Assembly: GCF_001598295.1 (NCBI RefSeq)
Contig: NZ_BCYR01000001.1
Coordinates: 434,001-498,000, forward strand
Length of the DNA stretch: 64,000 nt
Reading direction: 5' to 3'
Source of the DNA: Klebsiella ornithinolytica NBRC 105727 = ATCC 31898
GTDB taxonomy: Bacteria; Pseudomonadota; Gammaproteobacteria; Enterobacterales; Enterobacteriaceae
Shown here: piece after piece, positions 55,868 to 64,000 of the stretch
Numbering within the stretch: the stretch's first letter is position 1
Layout of the letters: each line of letters starts with the position of its first letter
Made by a program: the position numbers and the translations under genes
The notes under the pieces: model-generated
The model's database searches: none
Told to the model about the DNA's origin: nothing
What the model saw: only the letters and a program-made list of their open reading frames with translations

Positions 55868-57165
55868 TTTAATAATAAAAAAACCTCCGGTGACGACACC
55901 GGAGTGTCTTCCTGTACCCTGAAAACGAGGTCATTATGTCCGTGAATAGCAAACAGTGGTTCGGTCTGCCGCTGAATCTGATCTGGGGATACATCGCCAT
56001 CGCCGTGTTTATGACCGGCGACGGCTTTGAGCTGGCTTTTCTCTCGCACTACATCAAGGAGCTGGGCTTCACCCCGGCCCAGGCCTCTTTCGCCTTTACC
56101 CTCTACGGCCTCGCCGCCGCCCTGTCGGCGTGGATCTCCGGCGTGGTCGCCGAGATCATCACTCCGCAGAAAACCATGCTGATCGGCTTTGTGCTGTGGT
56201 GCGTGTTCCACGTGCTGTTCCTGATTTTCGGCCTCGGCCACGCCAACTACCCGCTGATCCTGCTGTTCTACGGTATTCGCGGCTTTGCCTACCCGCTGTT
56301 CCTCTACTCCTTTATCGTCGCCATCGTGCACAACGTGAAAAGCGACAGCGCCAGCTCGGCGCTGGGCTGGTTCTGGGCGGTCTACTCGGTCGGCATTGGC
56401 GTCTTTGGCAGCTATATCCCGAGCTTTACCATCCCGCATATTGGCGAGCTGGGCACCCTGTGGCTGGCGCTGGTATTCTGCATCACCGGCGGCATTATCG
56501 CCCTGGTCTCGCTGCGCCATATTCAGACGCCGCGCCATATGCAGAACCTCACCACCCGCGAGAAGTTTGCTGAGCTGGGGCGCGCCGCCACCCTGCTCTA
56601 CACCAACCGCAATATTTTGCTTTCCAGCATGGTGCGCATCATCAACACCCTGTCGCTGTTTGGCTTTGCGGTGATCATGCCGATGATGTTTGTCGATGAG
56701 CTGGGCTTTACCACCTCCGAGTGGCTCCAGGTGTGGGCGGCTTTCTTCTTCACCACCATTTTCTCTAACGTTTTCTGGGGGATCGTGGCGGAGAAGATGG
56801 GCTGGATGAAGGTGATTCGCTGGTTTGGCTGTATCGGGATGGCGCTGTCGAGCCTGGCGTTTTACTACATCCCGCAGCATTTCGGGCATAACTTTGCCAT
56901 GGCGCTGGTGCCGGCGATTGCGCTGGGGATTTTTGTGGCGGCGTTTGTGCCGATGGCGGCGGTCTTCCCGGCGCTGGAGCCGCAGCATAAAGGGGCGGCC
57001 ATTTCGGTCTACAACCTGTCGGCGGGGCTGTCCAACTTCCTGGCGCCGGCGATTGCGGTGGTGCTGCTGCCGTACTTCAGTACGATTGGGGTGGTGGTGG
57101 CGTACACCGCGCTGTACGTGCTGGCCTTTTTCCTCTGCGCCTATATTCGCGTCGAGCAGCCGGGC
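55868..57165. repeat. Right arm of the 1.3-kb inverted repeat (rbtT)
   Basis: Inverted partner of 46794-48091. It starts at AATAATAAAAAA past the rbtK stop and ends at CCGGGC in the rbtT tail. The unique DNA between the arms (about 7.8 kb) holds dalK, dalD, dalR, rbtR, rbtD and rbtK. Confidence 0.9.
55885..55904 (+). terminator. Intergenic hairpin between rbtK and rbtT
   Basis: CTCCGGTG-ACGA-CACCGGAG is a perfect 8-bp stem about 40 bases past the rbtK stop and 30 before rbtT. The stem is the same as before dalT, but the loop differs. Confidence 0.5.
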
Positions 57166-57213
57166 GTGACCCGCCCCTCCGTCGCCGTCGCGCTGAAAAC
57201 GAGCGTCTCCTGA
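55936..57213 (+). CDS. rbtT: Ribitol transporter RbtT (MFS)
   Basis: 425 residues, 12 membrane segments, MFS; imports ribitol. Nearly identical to DalT: of nine substitutions before the tails diverge, five fall at residues 280, 284, 285, 288 and 294, in and after one helix (FWGIVAEKMGWMKVI here against LWGILGEKLGWMKVV in DalT). The C-terminal tail ends VALKTSVS. Last gene of the ribitol operon. Confidence 0.93.
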   Translation: MSVNSKQWFGLPLNLIWGYIAIAVFMTGDGFELAFLSHYIKELGFTPAQASFAFTLYGLAAALSAWISGVVAEIITPQKTMLIGFVLWCVFHVLFLIFGLGHANYPLILLFYGIRGFAYPLFLYSFIVAIVHNVKSDSASSALGWFWAVYSVGIGVFGSYIPSFTIPHIGELGTLWLALVFCITGGIIALVSLRHIQTPRHMQNLTTREKFAELGRAATLLYTNRNILLSSMVRIINTLSLFGFAVIMPMMFVDELGFTTSEWLQVWAAFFFTTIFSNVFWGIVAEKMGWMKVIRWFGCIGMALSSLAFYYIPQHFGHNFAMALVPAIALGIFVAAFVPMAAVFPALEPQHKGAAISVYNLSAGLSNFLAPAIAVVLLPYFSTIGVVVAYTALYVLAFFLCAYIRVEQPGVTRPSVAVALKTSVS

Positions 57214-57383
57214 GCATAAAAACCCCTTCCCGACAGAGAGTAATGCCGATCGTTTACGGGTCGGCTGACCGATCCGGCAAAGGTGTAAGAATCCGTCACC
57301 TCACAGAGATTGGCGGTTTTTTATGCGGCGCTGTCAGGTTTTCAACACGTCTGCAGGCGAGGCTGTCCTCGCCGGTGATAAAG

Positions 57384-57419
57384 CAAAAAAAATGCTGGTC
57401 ACCTTAAGTGGCCAGCATG
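57384..57419 (-). terminator. Rho-independent terminator of fbaB
   Basis: On the minus strand ATGCTGGCCAC pairs with GTGACCAGCAT (one G-U pair) around TTAAG, followed by a run of eight T. It is about 36 bases past the fbaB stop. Confidence 0.9.
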
Positions 57420-57455
57420 ACGCCCGACAGAGCGATTTTTTTACCGCATTCAGGA

Positions 57456-58508
57456 TCAGGCGATCGTCACTTTGCCATCGAGGTAAACATCCTGTACGGC
57501 GTTGATCAGCTTCACGCCGTCGCTCATCGATTTTTTAAACGCTTTACGACCGAGAATCAGCCCCATCCCGCCCGCACGCTTATTGATGACCGCCGTACGT
57601 ACGGCATCCGACAGGTCAGTTTCACCGCCCGCCGCGCCGCCGGAGTTAATCAACCCGGCGCGTCCCATATAGCAGTTCGCCAGCTGATAACGGACCAGAT
57701 CGATAGGATTCTCCGAGGTCAGCTTGCTATAGACGCGATCGTCAGTGTAACCAAAGTTCACCGCCTTATAGCCGCCGTTATTTTCCGCCATTTTCTGCTT
57801 CACGATATCAGCGCCAATGGTGGCCGCCAGATGGTTAGCCTGCCCGGTTAAATCGGCCGACACATGATAATCGACGCCATCTTTCTTAAACGCCGGGTTA
57901 CGCAGATAGGCCCACAGCACGGTCACCAGCCCCAGTTCATGCGCGCGTTCAAACGCCGCGGAGATCTCTTCAATCTGCCGACGCGACTCTTCGGAACCGA
58001 AGTAGATCGTCGCGCCCACCGCCACCGCCCCCATATTAAAGGCCTGCTCAACGCTGGCGTACAGCGTCTGGTCGAAGGTATTCGGGTAACTCAGCGTCTC
58101 GTTATGATTTAGCTTCACCAGGAAGGGAATGCGGTGCGCATACCGACGCGATACCGAGGCCAGTACGCCATAGGTGGACGCTACGCAGTTACAACCGGCT
58201 TCGATAGCCAGTTCGACGATATTTTTCGGATCAAAGTAGAGCGGGTTGGCGGCAAAAGAGGCGCCCGCCGAGTGTTCCACGCCCTGGTCTACCGGCAGGA
58301 TGGAAAGGTATCCGGTTCCGGCCAGGCGCCCCGTATTGTACAGGGTCTGCATATTACGCAGCACCGCCGGCGGACGATTGTTATCCACCATGACCCGGTC
58401 AACGTAATCCGCCCCCGGCAGATAAAGCTGGTCGGCTGGAATGGTCATACAACGGTGCTGTAAAAGGCTGTCGGCATCTTTGCCAAGCAACTGCGTAATA
58501 TCAGTCAT
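57456..58508 (-). CDS. fbaB: Class I fructose-bisphosphate aldolase
   Basis: 350 residues from ATG 58508 ([20 protein letters not shown]), the E. coli FbaB length. The DhnA-type class I aldolase signatures around [14 protein letters not shown] and [14 protein letters not shown] are present, and the C-terminal [12 protein letters not shown] matches. It splits fructose-1,6-bisphosphate without metal via a Schiff-base lysine and in E. coli is made mainly under gluconeogenic conditions. It is transcribed alone, divergent from yegT. Confidence 0.97.
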   Translation of the reverse strand: MTDITQLLGKDADSLLQHRCMTIPADQLYLPGADYVDRVMVDNNRPPAVLRNMQTLYNTGRLAGTGYLSILPVDQGVEHSAGASFAANPLYFDPKNIVELAIEAGCNCVASTYGVLASVSRRYAHRIPFLVKLNHNETLSYPNTFDQTLYASVEQAFNMGAVAVGATIYFGSEESRRQIEEISAAFERAHELGLVTVLWAYLRNPAFKKDGVDYHVSADLTGQANHLAATIGADIVKQKMAENNGGYKAVNFGYTDDRVYSKLTSENPIDLVRYQLANCYMGRAGLINSGGAAGGETDLSDAVRTAVINKRAGGMGLILGRKAFKKSMSDGVKLINAVQDVYLDGKVTIA

Positions 58509-58688
58509 AGCTATGCTCCCGTAAGTGCCGGCCGCAGCCGGCATGTATTATCCTGACCCACTTATTTGGGCAGGTTAAGCCTGGTACCGTCTTAGCATAT
58601 TTTCCAGCCGGAATCGCACTTTTCAGCCATTTCAGCTGGCACGATTCAGGGACAAAAAGTGTTAGCCTGCTCAAACAATCCGCTCAAA

Positions 58689-58729
58689 GGTATTTTAAAG
58701 GTATTATCAAGTGGTATCTTAAAGGTGTA
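58689..58729 (+). promoter_or_regulatory. Array of four GGTAT-type repeats before yegT
   Basis: GGTAT occurs at 58689, 58700 and 58713 and GGTGT at 58724, spaced 11, 13 and 11 bases, most within the unit AAAGGTATTNT. The array ends about 30 bases before the yegT ATG. It probably contains the operator of the GntR-type regulator YegW and overlaps the promoter. Confidence 0.45.
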
Positions 58730-58755
58730 CCCTACCTGTCATGAAGGATCTAAAG

Positions 58756-60033
58756 ATGAAAACTACAGCAAAGCTGTCGTTCATGATGTTCGTTGAATGG
58801 TTTATCTGGGGGGCCTGGTTTGTCCCTCTCTGGCTGTGGCTGAGTAAAAGCGGCTTCAGCGCCGGTGAAATCGGCTGGTCCTACGCCTGTACCGCCATCG
58901 CCGCGATTCTTTCGCCGATCCTGGTGGGATCGCTGACCGACCGCTTCTTTTCCGCACAGAGAGTGCTGGCGGTGCTGATGTTCGCCGGGGCGATATTGAT
59001 GTACTTCGCCGCGCAGCAGACGACCTTCGGCGGCTTCTTCCCGCTCCTGCTCGCCTACTCGCTAACCTACATGCCGACCATTGCGCTGACCAACAGCATC
59101 GCCTTTTCTAACGTGGCGGACGTTGAGCGCGATTTCCCGCGGATTCGGGTGATGGGGACGATCGGCTGGATCGGCTCCGGGCTGGTATGCGGATTTTTAC
59201 CGCAGATGTTCGGTCTGAGCGACATTTCGCCCACCAATGTCCCGCTGCTGATTGCCGCCGGCAGCTCTGCGCTGCTCGGCGTCTTTGCCCTGTTCCTGCC
59301 GGACACGCCGCCGAAAAGCCGTGGAAAACTGGACCTGAAAGTGATGCTGGGGCTGGATGCGTTAATCCTGCTGCGCGATAAAAACTTCCTCGTCTTTTTC
59401 TTCTGCTCTTTTCTGTTTGCCATGCCGCTGGCCTTCTATTACATCTTCGCCAACGGCTACCTCACCGAAGCCGGCATGAAGCACGCCACCGGATGGATGA
59501 CCCTCGGCCAGTTCTCTGAAATCTTCTTTATGCTAGCTCTGCCGTTCTTTACTAAACGGTTTGGTATTAAAAAGGTTCTGTTACTTGGTCTGATCACCGC
59601 CGCCATTCGCTATGGCTTTTTTGTCTTCGGCGGCGCGGAGAACTATTTCACCTATACGCTGATGTTCCTCGGCATTCTGCTGCACGGCGTCAGCTACGAT
59701 TTTTACTACGTTACCGCCTATATCTACGTTGATAAGAAGGCGCCGGTATCGATGCGTAATGCGGCCCAGGGGTTAATTACGCTCTGCTGCCAGGGCTTTG
59801 GCAGCCTGCTCGGTTACCGCCTCGGCGGCGTGATGATGGAAAAAATGTTCGCCTACCCGCAACCCGTCAACGGGCTCACCTTCAACTGGGCGGGCATGTG
59901 GACGTTCGGCGCCATCATGATTGCGATTATCGCCGTGCTGTTCATGGTGTTTTTCCGGGAATCGGACAAAGAAATTACGACCATCGACGTCGATACAGAA
60001 AATGCTGAGCTTAAACAAGGGGAAGTGAAATGA
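58756..60033 (+). CDS. yegT: YegT, nucleoside-type MFS transporter
   Basis: 425 residues from ATG 58756 (MKTTAKLSFMMFVEWFIWG), with about 12 membrane segments, of the NupG/XapB nucleoside:H+ symporter family. The substrate is not known; the operon partners suggest an ADP-ribose-like or nucleoside-type compound. It overlaps yegU by ATGA. A near upstream ATG (58741) lies five codons earlier and lacks a better ribosome-binding site. Confidence 0.95.
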   Translation: MKTTAKLSFMMFVEWFIWGAWFVPLWLWLSKSGFSAGEIGWSYACTAIAAILSPILVGSLTDRFFSAQRVLAVLMFAGAILMYFAAQQTTFGGFFPLLLAYSLTYMPTIALTNSIAFSNVADVERDFPRIRVMGTIGWIGSGLVCGFLPQMFGLSDISPTNVPLLIAAGSSALLGVFALFLPDTPPKSRGKLDLKVMLGLDALILLRDKNFLVFFFCSFLFAMPLAFYYIFANGYLTEAGMKHATGWMTLGQFSEIFFMLALPFFTKRFGIKKVLLLGLITAAIRYGFFVFGGAENYFTYTLMFLGILLHGVSYDFYYVTAYIYVDKKAPVSMRNAAQGLITLCCQGFGSLLGYRLGGVMMEKMFAYPQPVNGLTFNWAGMWTFGAIMIAIIAVLFMVFFRESDKEITTIDVDTENAELKQGEVK

Positions 60034-61034
60034 AAGCAGAACGTATTCTCGGTGCTCTTTACGGGCAGGCGTTAGGGGATGCGATGGGCATGCCGTCAGA
60101 GCTATGGCCACGATCGCGGGTGAAAGCCCATTTTGGCTGGATCGACCGCTTCCTGCCGGGCCCGGCGGAGAATAACGCCGCCTGCTACTTTGCCGAGGCG
60201 GAATTTACCGATGACACCTCGATGGCCCTGTGCCTCGCTGACGCCATTATCGAATGCGACGGGCAGATCGTCCCGGATGTCATTGGCCGACATATTCTGC
60301 GTTGGGCAGAAGGCTTTGATGCATTTAATAAAAACGTCTTAGGACCGACATCGAAAATTGCTCTCAACGCGATTCGCAACGGCAAACCGGTAAGCGAACT
60401 GGACAATAACGGCGTGACCAACGGCGCGGCGATGCGCGCCTCACCGCTGGGCTGCCTGCTGCCGGGCGACAATCTTGATGCATTTATCAGCGACGTGGCC
60501 GCGGCCTCCAGCCCGACGCATAAATCGGATTTAGCCATCGCCGGCGCGACGGTTATCGCCTGGGCAATCTCCCGCGCCGTTGACGGCGCCGGCTGGCCAG
60601 CGATTGTTGACGCCCTGCCGGCCGTGGCGCGCCACGCGCAGGAACAGAAGACCACAACCTTTAGCGCCTCGCTGGCGCTGCGTATTGAGCTGGCGTTACG
60701 CACCGTACGCCAGGCAGATGGCCTCGAGTCCGCCAGCGAGCAGCTTTATCAGCTGATTGGCGCCGGAACCAGCACCATTGAATCCGTCCCGTGCGCGATA
60801 GCGATGGTGGAACTGGCCGGTACCGACCCTAACCGCTGCGCCATTCTCTGCGCCAATCTGGGCGGCGATACCGATACCATCGGGGCCATGGCGACGGCGA
60901 TTTGCGGCGCGTTACACGGGATTTCCGCCATCGATAGTGCTTTCAAGGCACGCCTGGACGAGGTCAATAAGCTGGACTTCACGCGCTACGCCGATGCCCT
61001 GATGCACTATCGTCAGCAGCGGGAGGCCGAATGA
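60030..61034 (+). CDS. yegU: YegU, ADP-ribosylglycohydrolase-family protein
   Basis: 334 residues. The ADP-ribosyl-hydrolase (DraG) fold has the acidic magnesium sites: GDAMGMP near the N-terminus, FTDDTSMAL (about 53-61) and the C-terminal LGGDTDTIGAMA. The enzyme probably removes ADP-ribose or hydrolyses a nucleoside-like substrate imported by YegT. It overlaps both yegT and yegV by four bases, so the three are translated together. Confidence 0.95.
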   Translation: MKAERILGALYGQALGDAMGMPSELWPRSRVKAHFGWIDRFLPGPAENNAACYFAEAEFTDDTSMALCLADAIIECDGQIVPDVIGRHILRWAEGFDAFNKNVLGPTSKIALNAIRNGKPVSELDNNGVTNGAAMRASPLGCLLPGDNLDAFISDVAAASSPTHKSDLAIAGATVIAWAISRAVDGAGWPAIVDALPAVARHAQEQKTTTFSASLALRIELALRTVRQADGLESASEQLYQLIGAGTSTIESVPCAIAMVELAGTDPNRCAILCANLGGDTDTIGAMATAICGALHGISAIDSAFKARLDEVNKLDFTRYADALMHYRQQREAE

Positions 61035-61996
61035 ATGCCCAACAGTTAACGGATAAACTGGCCACGCTGAAGGCGCAACGTCCGGTCACCGTCCTCGGCG
61101 CCGCGGTGATTGACGTGATCGCCGACGCCTATGCTCTGCCCTGGCGCGGATGTGATATCGAACTGCAGCAACAGAGCGTTAATGTCGGCGGCTGCGCGTT
61201 AAACATCGCCGTGACCTTAAAAAGGCTGGGGATCGATGCACAAAATGCGCTGCCGATTGGCCAGGGCGTGTGGGCGGAAATTATCCGCCAGCGCCTCGCC
61301 AAAGAGGGGTTAACCAGCGTCATCAGCCAGGCGGACGGCGACAATGGCTGGTGCCTGGCGCTGGTAGAGCCGGACGGCGAGCGGACCTTTATGTCCTTCA
61401 GCGGTGTGGAAAATCAGTGGTGTGATGCGTGGCTCGAACGCGTGCATGCCCCCTCCGGCAGCCTGGTCTATCTTTCCGGCTATCAGCTGGCATCCGCCAG
61501 CGGCGAACGACTGGTCTCCTGGCTGGAACGGCAGCCGCAGGTAAGTGCCTTTATCGACTTTGGCCCGCGGATTGCCGATATTCCCGAAACGCTGATGACG
61601 CGTCTGATGGCCCTGAAGCCACTGGTTTCCGTCAACCGCCAGGAAGCCGTCATCGCGGCTGAAGCGCACGGATTTTCGCCCGAGGTCAGCGCATTTGGCG
61701 CCGCCTGGCTGAAGAAATATGCCGCACCGCTGATTGTGCGTCTGGATAAAGAAGGCGCCTGCTATTTCAGCCCGCAGGAGAGCGGTCTCGCCGCCCCTTT
61801 CCCGACCACGGTCGTCGATACGATCGGCGCCGGGGACAGTCACGCCGGCGGTACGCTTGCCGGGCTGGCCGCCGGCTGGAGTCTGGGGGAGGCGGTTACG
61901 CTGGGGAATGCCGTTGCGGCCTGGGTCGTGGGCCATCGGGGCGGCGATTGCGCCCCGCACCGCGAAGCGCTACTCCTCGCACACAAAAACGTATAG
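61031..61996 (+). CDS. yegV: YegV, PfkB-family sugar or nucleoside kinase
   Basis: 321 residues. The PfkB signature DTIGAGDSHAGGTLAGLA (anion hole and catalytic Asp) is near residues 257-274; the N-terminal NVGGCALNIAVTLKRLG substrate region is conserved. It is likely to phosphorylate the sugar or nucleoside released by YegU. Its last 27 bases overlap the end of yegW on the other strand. Confidence 0.95.
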   Translation: MNAQQLTDKLATLKAQRPVTVLGAAVIDVIADAYALPWRGCDIELQQQSVNVGGCALNIAVTLKRLGIDAQNALPIGQGVWAEIIRQRLAKEGLTSVISQADGDNGWCLALVEPDGERTFMSFSGVENQWCDAWLERVHAPSGSLVYLSGYQLASASGERLVSWLERQPQVSAFIDFGPRIADIPETLMTRLMALKPLVSVNRQEAVIAAEAHGFSPEVSAFGAAWLKKYAAPLIVRLDKEGACYFSPQESGLAAPFPTTVVDTIGAGDSHAGGTLAGLAAGWSLGEAVTLGNAVAAWVVGHRGGDCAPHREALLLAHKNV

Positions 61997-62716
61997 ATCG
62001 CTGCGGCAGTAGCTGATGCTGTATTCAATGGGGTGCTGGTACTGATCGAGGGCAACCTGCTTGATCACCAGCACCGGGATGGCGCTGTCCATCTTAATAT
62101 GCGACTGAAATTCGGCGTCCGGCATCCGGGCGCTGACGCGCGAGCGGGTCCGCTGCGGCAGAATCTGCTGGCTACGAAAGTAGTCATACAGCGAGACGCT
62201 GATCGCATCAACGTCATGGATCAGATGCGCAGGCACCCAGGACTCTTCGAGCGAGACCGCGTCCTCATCAACATACCGAATGCGTTTGAGCATAAACACA
62301 TCGCTGCCCACCGCGATTGCCAGCTGGCGGGCAACCTCCTCCGGACATTTGACAACGCGTTTATTCACCCACAGCGTATCCGGCTTCTTGCCGCGTAAAA
62401 CCACCTGCTGAGTAAAGCCGCGCGCTTCTTTCAGCGAATATTCAAAGATATTGTTGATCTGCGTCCCGTAACCCCGCGAGCGGGTCACCACGCCTTCGTC
62501 TTCCAGCAGCTGGAGCGCTTTGCGGACGGTGATGCGCGACACGCCGGTCAGCTGGCTGAGATCGCGTTCACCGGGAAGAATATTGCCATTTTCCAGCCAG
62601 CCGCTGCGCACGGCATCCTTAATCGTGTCGGCAAACTTCAGATAGAGCGGCGCGTTATCCGACGCCGCAATCCGTTCAACAAGCTGGCTAATTAACCGGG
62701 TATGCGCCTGTTCCAT
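61970..62716 (-). CDS. yegW: YegW, GntR-family regulator (HutC/FarR subgroup)
   Basis: 248 residues. An N-terminal GntR winged helix (about 15-85) has LPGERDLSQLTGVSRITVRK; a C-terminal UTRA ligand domain (about 95-240) follows. It probably controls yegTUV, with which it is convergent and overlapping; the GGTAT repeats before yegT are a likely site. Ligand unknown. Confidence 0.95.
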   Translation of the reverse strand: MEQAHTRLISQLVERIAASDNAPLYLKFADTIKDAVRSGWLENGNILPGERDLSQLTGVSRITVRKALQLLEDEGVVTRSRGYGTQINNIFEYSLKEARGFTQQVVLRGKKPDTLWVNKRVVKCPEEVARQLAIAVGSDVFMLKRIRYVDEDAVSLEESWVPAHLIHDVDAISVSLYDYFRSQQILPQRTRSRVSARMPDAEFQSHIKMDSAIPVLVIKQVALDQYQHPIEYSISYCRSDLYVFVCEE

Positions 62717-62757
62717 TTATCTTTTCCTGGCAGAATTCTCACGCCAGTATATCAGGC

Positions 62758-63558
62758 TTACCACCACGCGTGGAAATGGTGAACCGGCCCGATACCGTGG
62801 CCCACCTCCAGCGAATCCGCCTGCGCCAGCGCCGCAGAGAGCCAGCCTTTCGCCTCGGCAACCGTCTCTCCCCAGTCGCGATAGCGCGGGCGCAGCGCCG
62901 CCAGCGCCGCGGAGAGCGTACAGCCGGTTCCGTGCGTATTTTTAGTCTGGACCCGCGGCGCGGTGAAGCGCTGCTCGCCATCGCGGGTAAACAGCCAGTC
63001 CGGGCTTTCCGCGTTGTCGAGATGACCGCCTTTCATCAGCACTGCGCCGCAGCCCATCGCCAGCAGCGCCCGCCCCTGCTCCAGCATCTCTTTCTCGCTC
63101 TGCGCGTGCGGCGCATCCAGCAGCGCCGCCGCCTCCGGCAGATTCGGCGTGATCAGCGAAACCTGCGGCAGCAGGCGGGTGCGTAGCGTCGCCACCGCCG
63201 AAGCCGAGAGCAGCGGATCGCCGCTTTTCGCCAGCATGACCGTATCCAGGACAACGTTGTCAATCTGATAGCGCGCCAGACGCTCCGCCACGGCTTCCAC
63301 GATATCCGTTTCCGCCAGCATGCCAATTTTCGTGGTATCGATACGGACGTCGCTGAATACCGAATCCAGCTGTGCGGCAACAAAATCCGGGTCGATGCGA
63401 TAGACCGACTGCACGCCGCGGGTGTTTTGCGCCACCAGCGCGGTGATCACCGAACAACCATAGGCCCCGAGGGCAGAGAAAGTTTTCAGGTCGGCCTGGA
63501 TCCCCGCGCCGCCGCTGGGATCAGTACCGGCAATAGTCAGCGCATTAATTCGTTTCAT
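62758..63558 (-). CDS. thiD: Hydroxymethylpyrimidine (phosphate) kinase ThiD
   Basis: 266 residues, the E. coli length. [20 protein letters not shown] at the N-terminus and the anion-hole [13 protein letters not shown] near residue 208 mark the ribokinase-type HMP/HMP-P kinase. It phosphorylates HMP and HMP-P for thiamin synthesis and salvage. It overlaps thiM by ATGA. Confidence 0.97.
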   Translation of the reverse strand: MKRINALTIAGTDPSGGAGIQADLKTFSALGAYGCSVITALVAQNTRGVQSVYRIDPDFVAAQLDSVFSDVRIDTTKIGMLAETDIVEAVAERLARYQIDNVVLDTVMLAKSGDPLLSASAVATLRTRLLPQVSLITPNLPEAAALLDAPHAQSEKEMLEQGRALLAMGCGAVLMKGGHLDNAESPDWLFTRDGEQRFTAPRVQTKNTHGTGCTLSAALAALRPRYRDWGETVAEAKGWLSAALAQADSLEVGHGIGPVHHFHAWW

Positions 63559-64000
63559 CCGTTGTTCTCCCCGTACAGCGCGTCAAGAAATGCCGGGGTA
63601 AAACTGCCCGGCCCTCTGCCGCGCGCCGCCGCGCCGCCCGCCTGTTTCATCAGCCCGCAGGCGGCAGCAACGTTTTCGAGGCGATCGCCAGGCATGGCGG
63701 TACTGGCCGCCACCACCGCCGAAAGCGCACAGCCGGTCCCCACGACCCGGGTCATCAACCGATCGCCGCCGCTGACCGCACGCGTACGCTGGCCGTCGGT
63801 GACGTAATCTACTTCGCCGGTCACCGCGACAATGGTATTGATCTGCCGCGCCAGGGCCTGTGCGGCGGGCAGCGCCGCCGCCGCGGTATCGGTAGTATCG
63901 ACCCCGCGTCCGCCGGCGCTCATTCCGGCCAGCGCCATAATCTCAGACGCATTGCCGCGAATGGCGGCCGGTTGCAGGCTTAACAATTCATGGCAAAACG
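63555..64000 (-). CDS. thiM: Hydroxyethylthiazole kinase ThiM (partial, cut by the right edge)
   Basis: The frame is open to the window edge ([16 protein letters not shown]) and gives the C-terminal 148 or so of about 262 residues. [34 protein letters not shown] and [14 protein letters not shown] match ThiM. It phosphorylates 4-methyl-5-hydroxyethylthiazole in thiamin salvage. Its N-terminus, promoter and any TPP riboswitch lie outside the window. Confidence 0.96.
   Translation of the reverse strand, partial: FCHELLSLQPAAIRGNASEIMALAGMSAGGRGVDTTDTAAAALPAAQALARQINTIVAVTGEVDYVTDGQRTRAVSGGDRLMTRVVGTGCALSAVVAASTAMPGDRLENVAAACGLMKQAGGAAARGRGPGSFTPAFLDALYGENNG

Noticed and set aside
55801-56988. 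Long minus-strand frame opposite rbtT, with a near-copy opposite dalT (46743-47573 on the plus strand)
   Set aside because: Both are shadows of the duplicated transporter gene; the apparent paralogy comes from the inverted repeat.
46794-57165. Large inverted repeats as insertion-sequence or transposon ends
   Set aside because: The arms are the transporter genes and their leaders. No transposase, terminal short repeats or target duplications are seen.
63555-64000. TPP riboswitch for thiMD
   Set aside because: It would lie upstream of thiM, outside the window; nothing like it is seen within.

Overview
The window is chromosomal DNA from an enterobacterium of the Klebsiella/Raoultella group. 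Three things support this. The capsule block has the Klebsiella order (galF, PAP2 phosphatase, wzi, wza, wzb, wzc, then type-specific genes). The backbone matches the E. coli K-12 yeg region gene by gene (yegH, asmA, dcd, udk, alkA, yegD, mdtABCD-baeSR, trhP, cyaR, yegS, fbaB, yegTUV, yegW, thiD, thiM). The ribitol/D-arabinitol genes sit in this region in the paired arrangement known from Klebsiella. The exact species cannot be fixed by eye.

Region 1 (1-11.6 kb) is the 5' half of a group 1-type (Wzx/Wzy-dependent) capsule locus, all on the minus strand: galF, a PAP2 phosphatase, wzi, wza, wzb, wzc, wzx and a wzy that runs off the left edge. A JUMPstart/ops element (RfaH recruitment) and RcsAB-like boxes lie in the leaders. 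Base composition falls sharply inside wzi and stays low through wzy, the usual signature of an exchanged serotype-specific block. A 10-bp perfect hairpin sits at the wzc-wzx junction and encloses the first possible wzx ATG.

Region 2 (11.6-19.2 kb) is conserved housekeeping: YegH, AsmA, dCTP deaminase, uridine kinase, the DNA glycosylase AlkA and the Hsp70-like YegD. The diguanylate cyclase gene yegE that lies between udk and alkA in E. coli is absent.

Region 3 (19.2-32 kb) is accessory. It carries an uncharacterised 7TM sensor kinase with its response regulator, a 45-residue membrane protein, a LuxR-type regulator, an acidic amino acid/dicarboxylate symporter with an altered cation motif, and a compact cluster for modified amino acids: an M14 (AstE/AspA-like) deacylase, an Lrp-type regulator, two ABC permeases and a binding protein without an ATPase gene, and a dimethylarginine dimethylaminohydrolase (DDAH). 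A CSS-EAL cyclic-di-GMP phosphodiesterase follows. No function has been assigned to this combination that I know of, and it is the best candidate here for an undescribed pathway.

Region 4 (32-46 kb) is the envelope-stress multidrug efflux operon mdtABCD-baeSR, the tRNA hydroxylation gene trhP, the CRP-activated small RNA CyaR with a recognisable promoter, and the lipid kinase yegS. BaeS has a proline-rich tandem-repeat insertion in its periplasmic sensor domain.

Region 5 (46-57.2 kb) holds the pentitol genes. D-arabinitol genes (dalD-dalK-dalT, regulator dalR) and ribitol genes (regulator rbtR, rbtD-rbtK-rbtT) are arranged head to head, so the two nearly identical transporter genes form a 1.3-kb inverted repeat around the locus. 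The rbtR-rbtD gap holds a perfect 19-bp inverted repeat made of two LacI-type operators.

Region 6 (57.2-64 kb) returns to the backbone: class I fructose-bisphosphate aldolase, the yegTUV operon (transporter, ADP-ribosylglycohydrolase, sugar kinase) with its GntR regulator yegW, and the thiamin salvage kinases thiD and thiM (thiM cut by the right edge). I saw no rRNA, tRNA, CRISPR array or insertion sequence.
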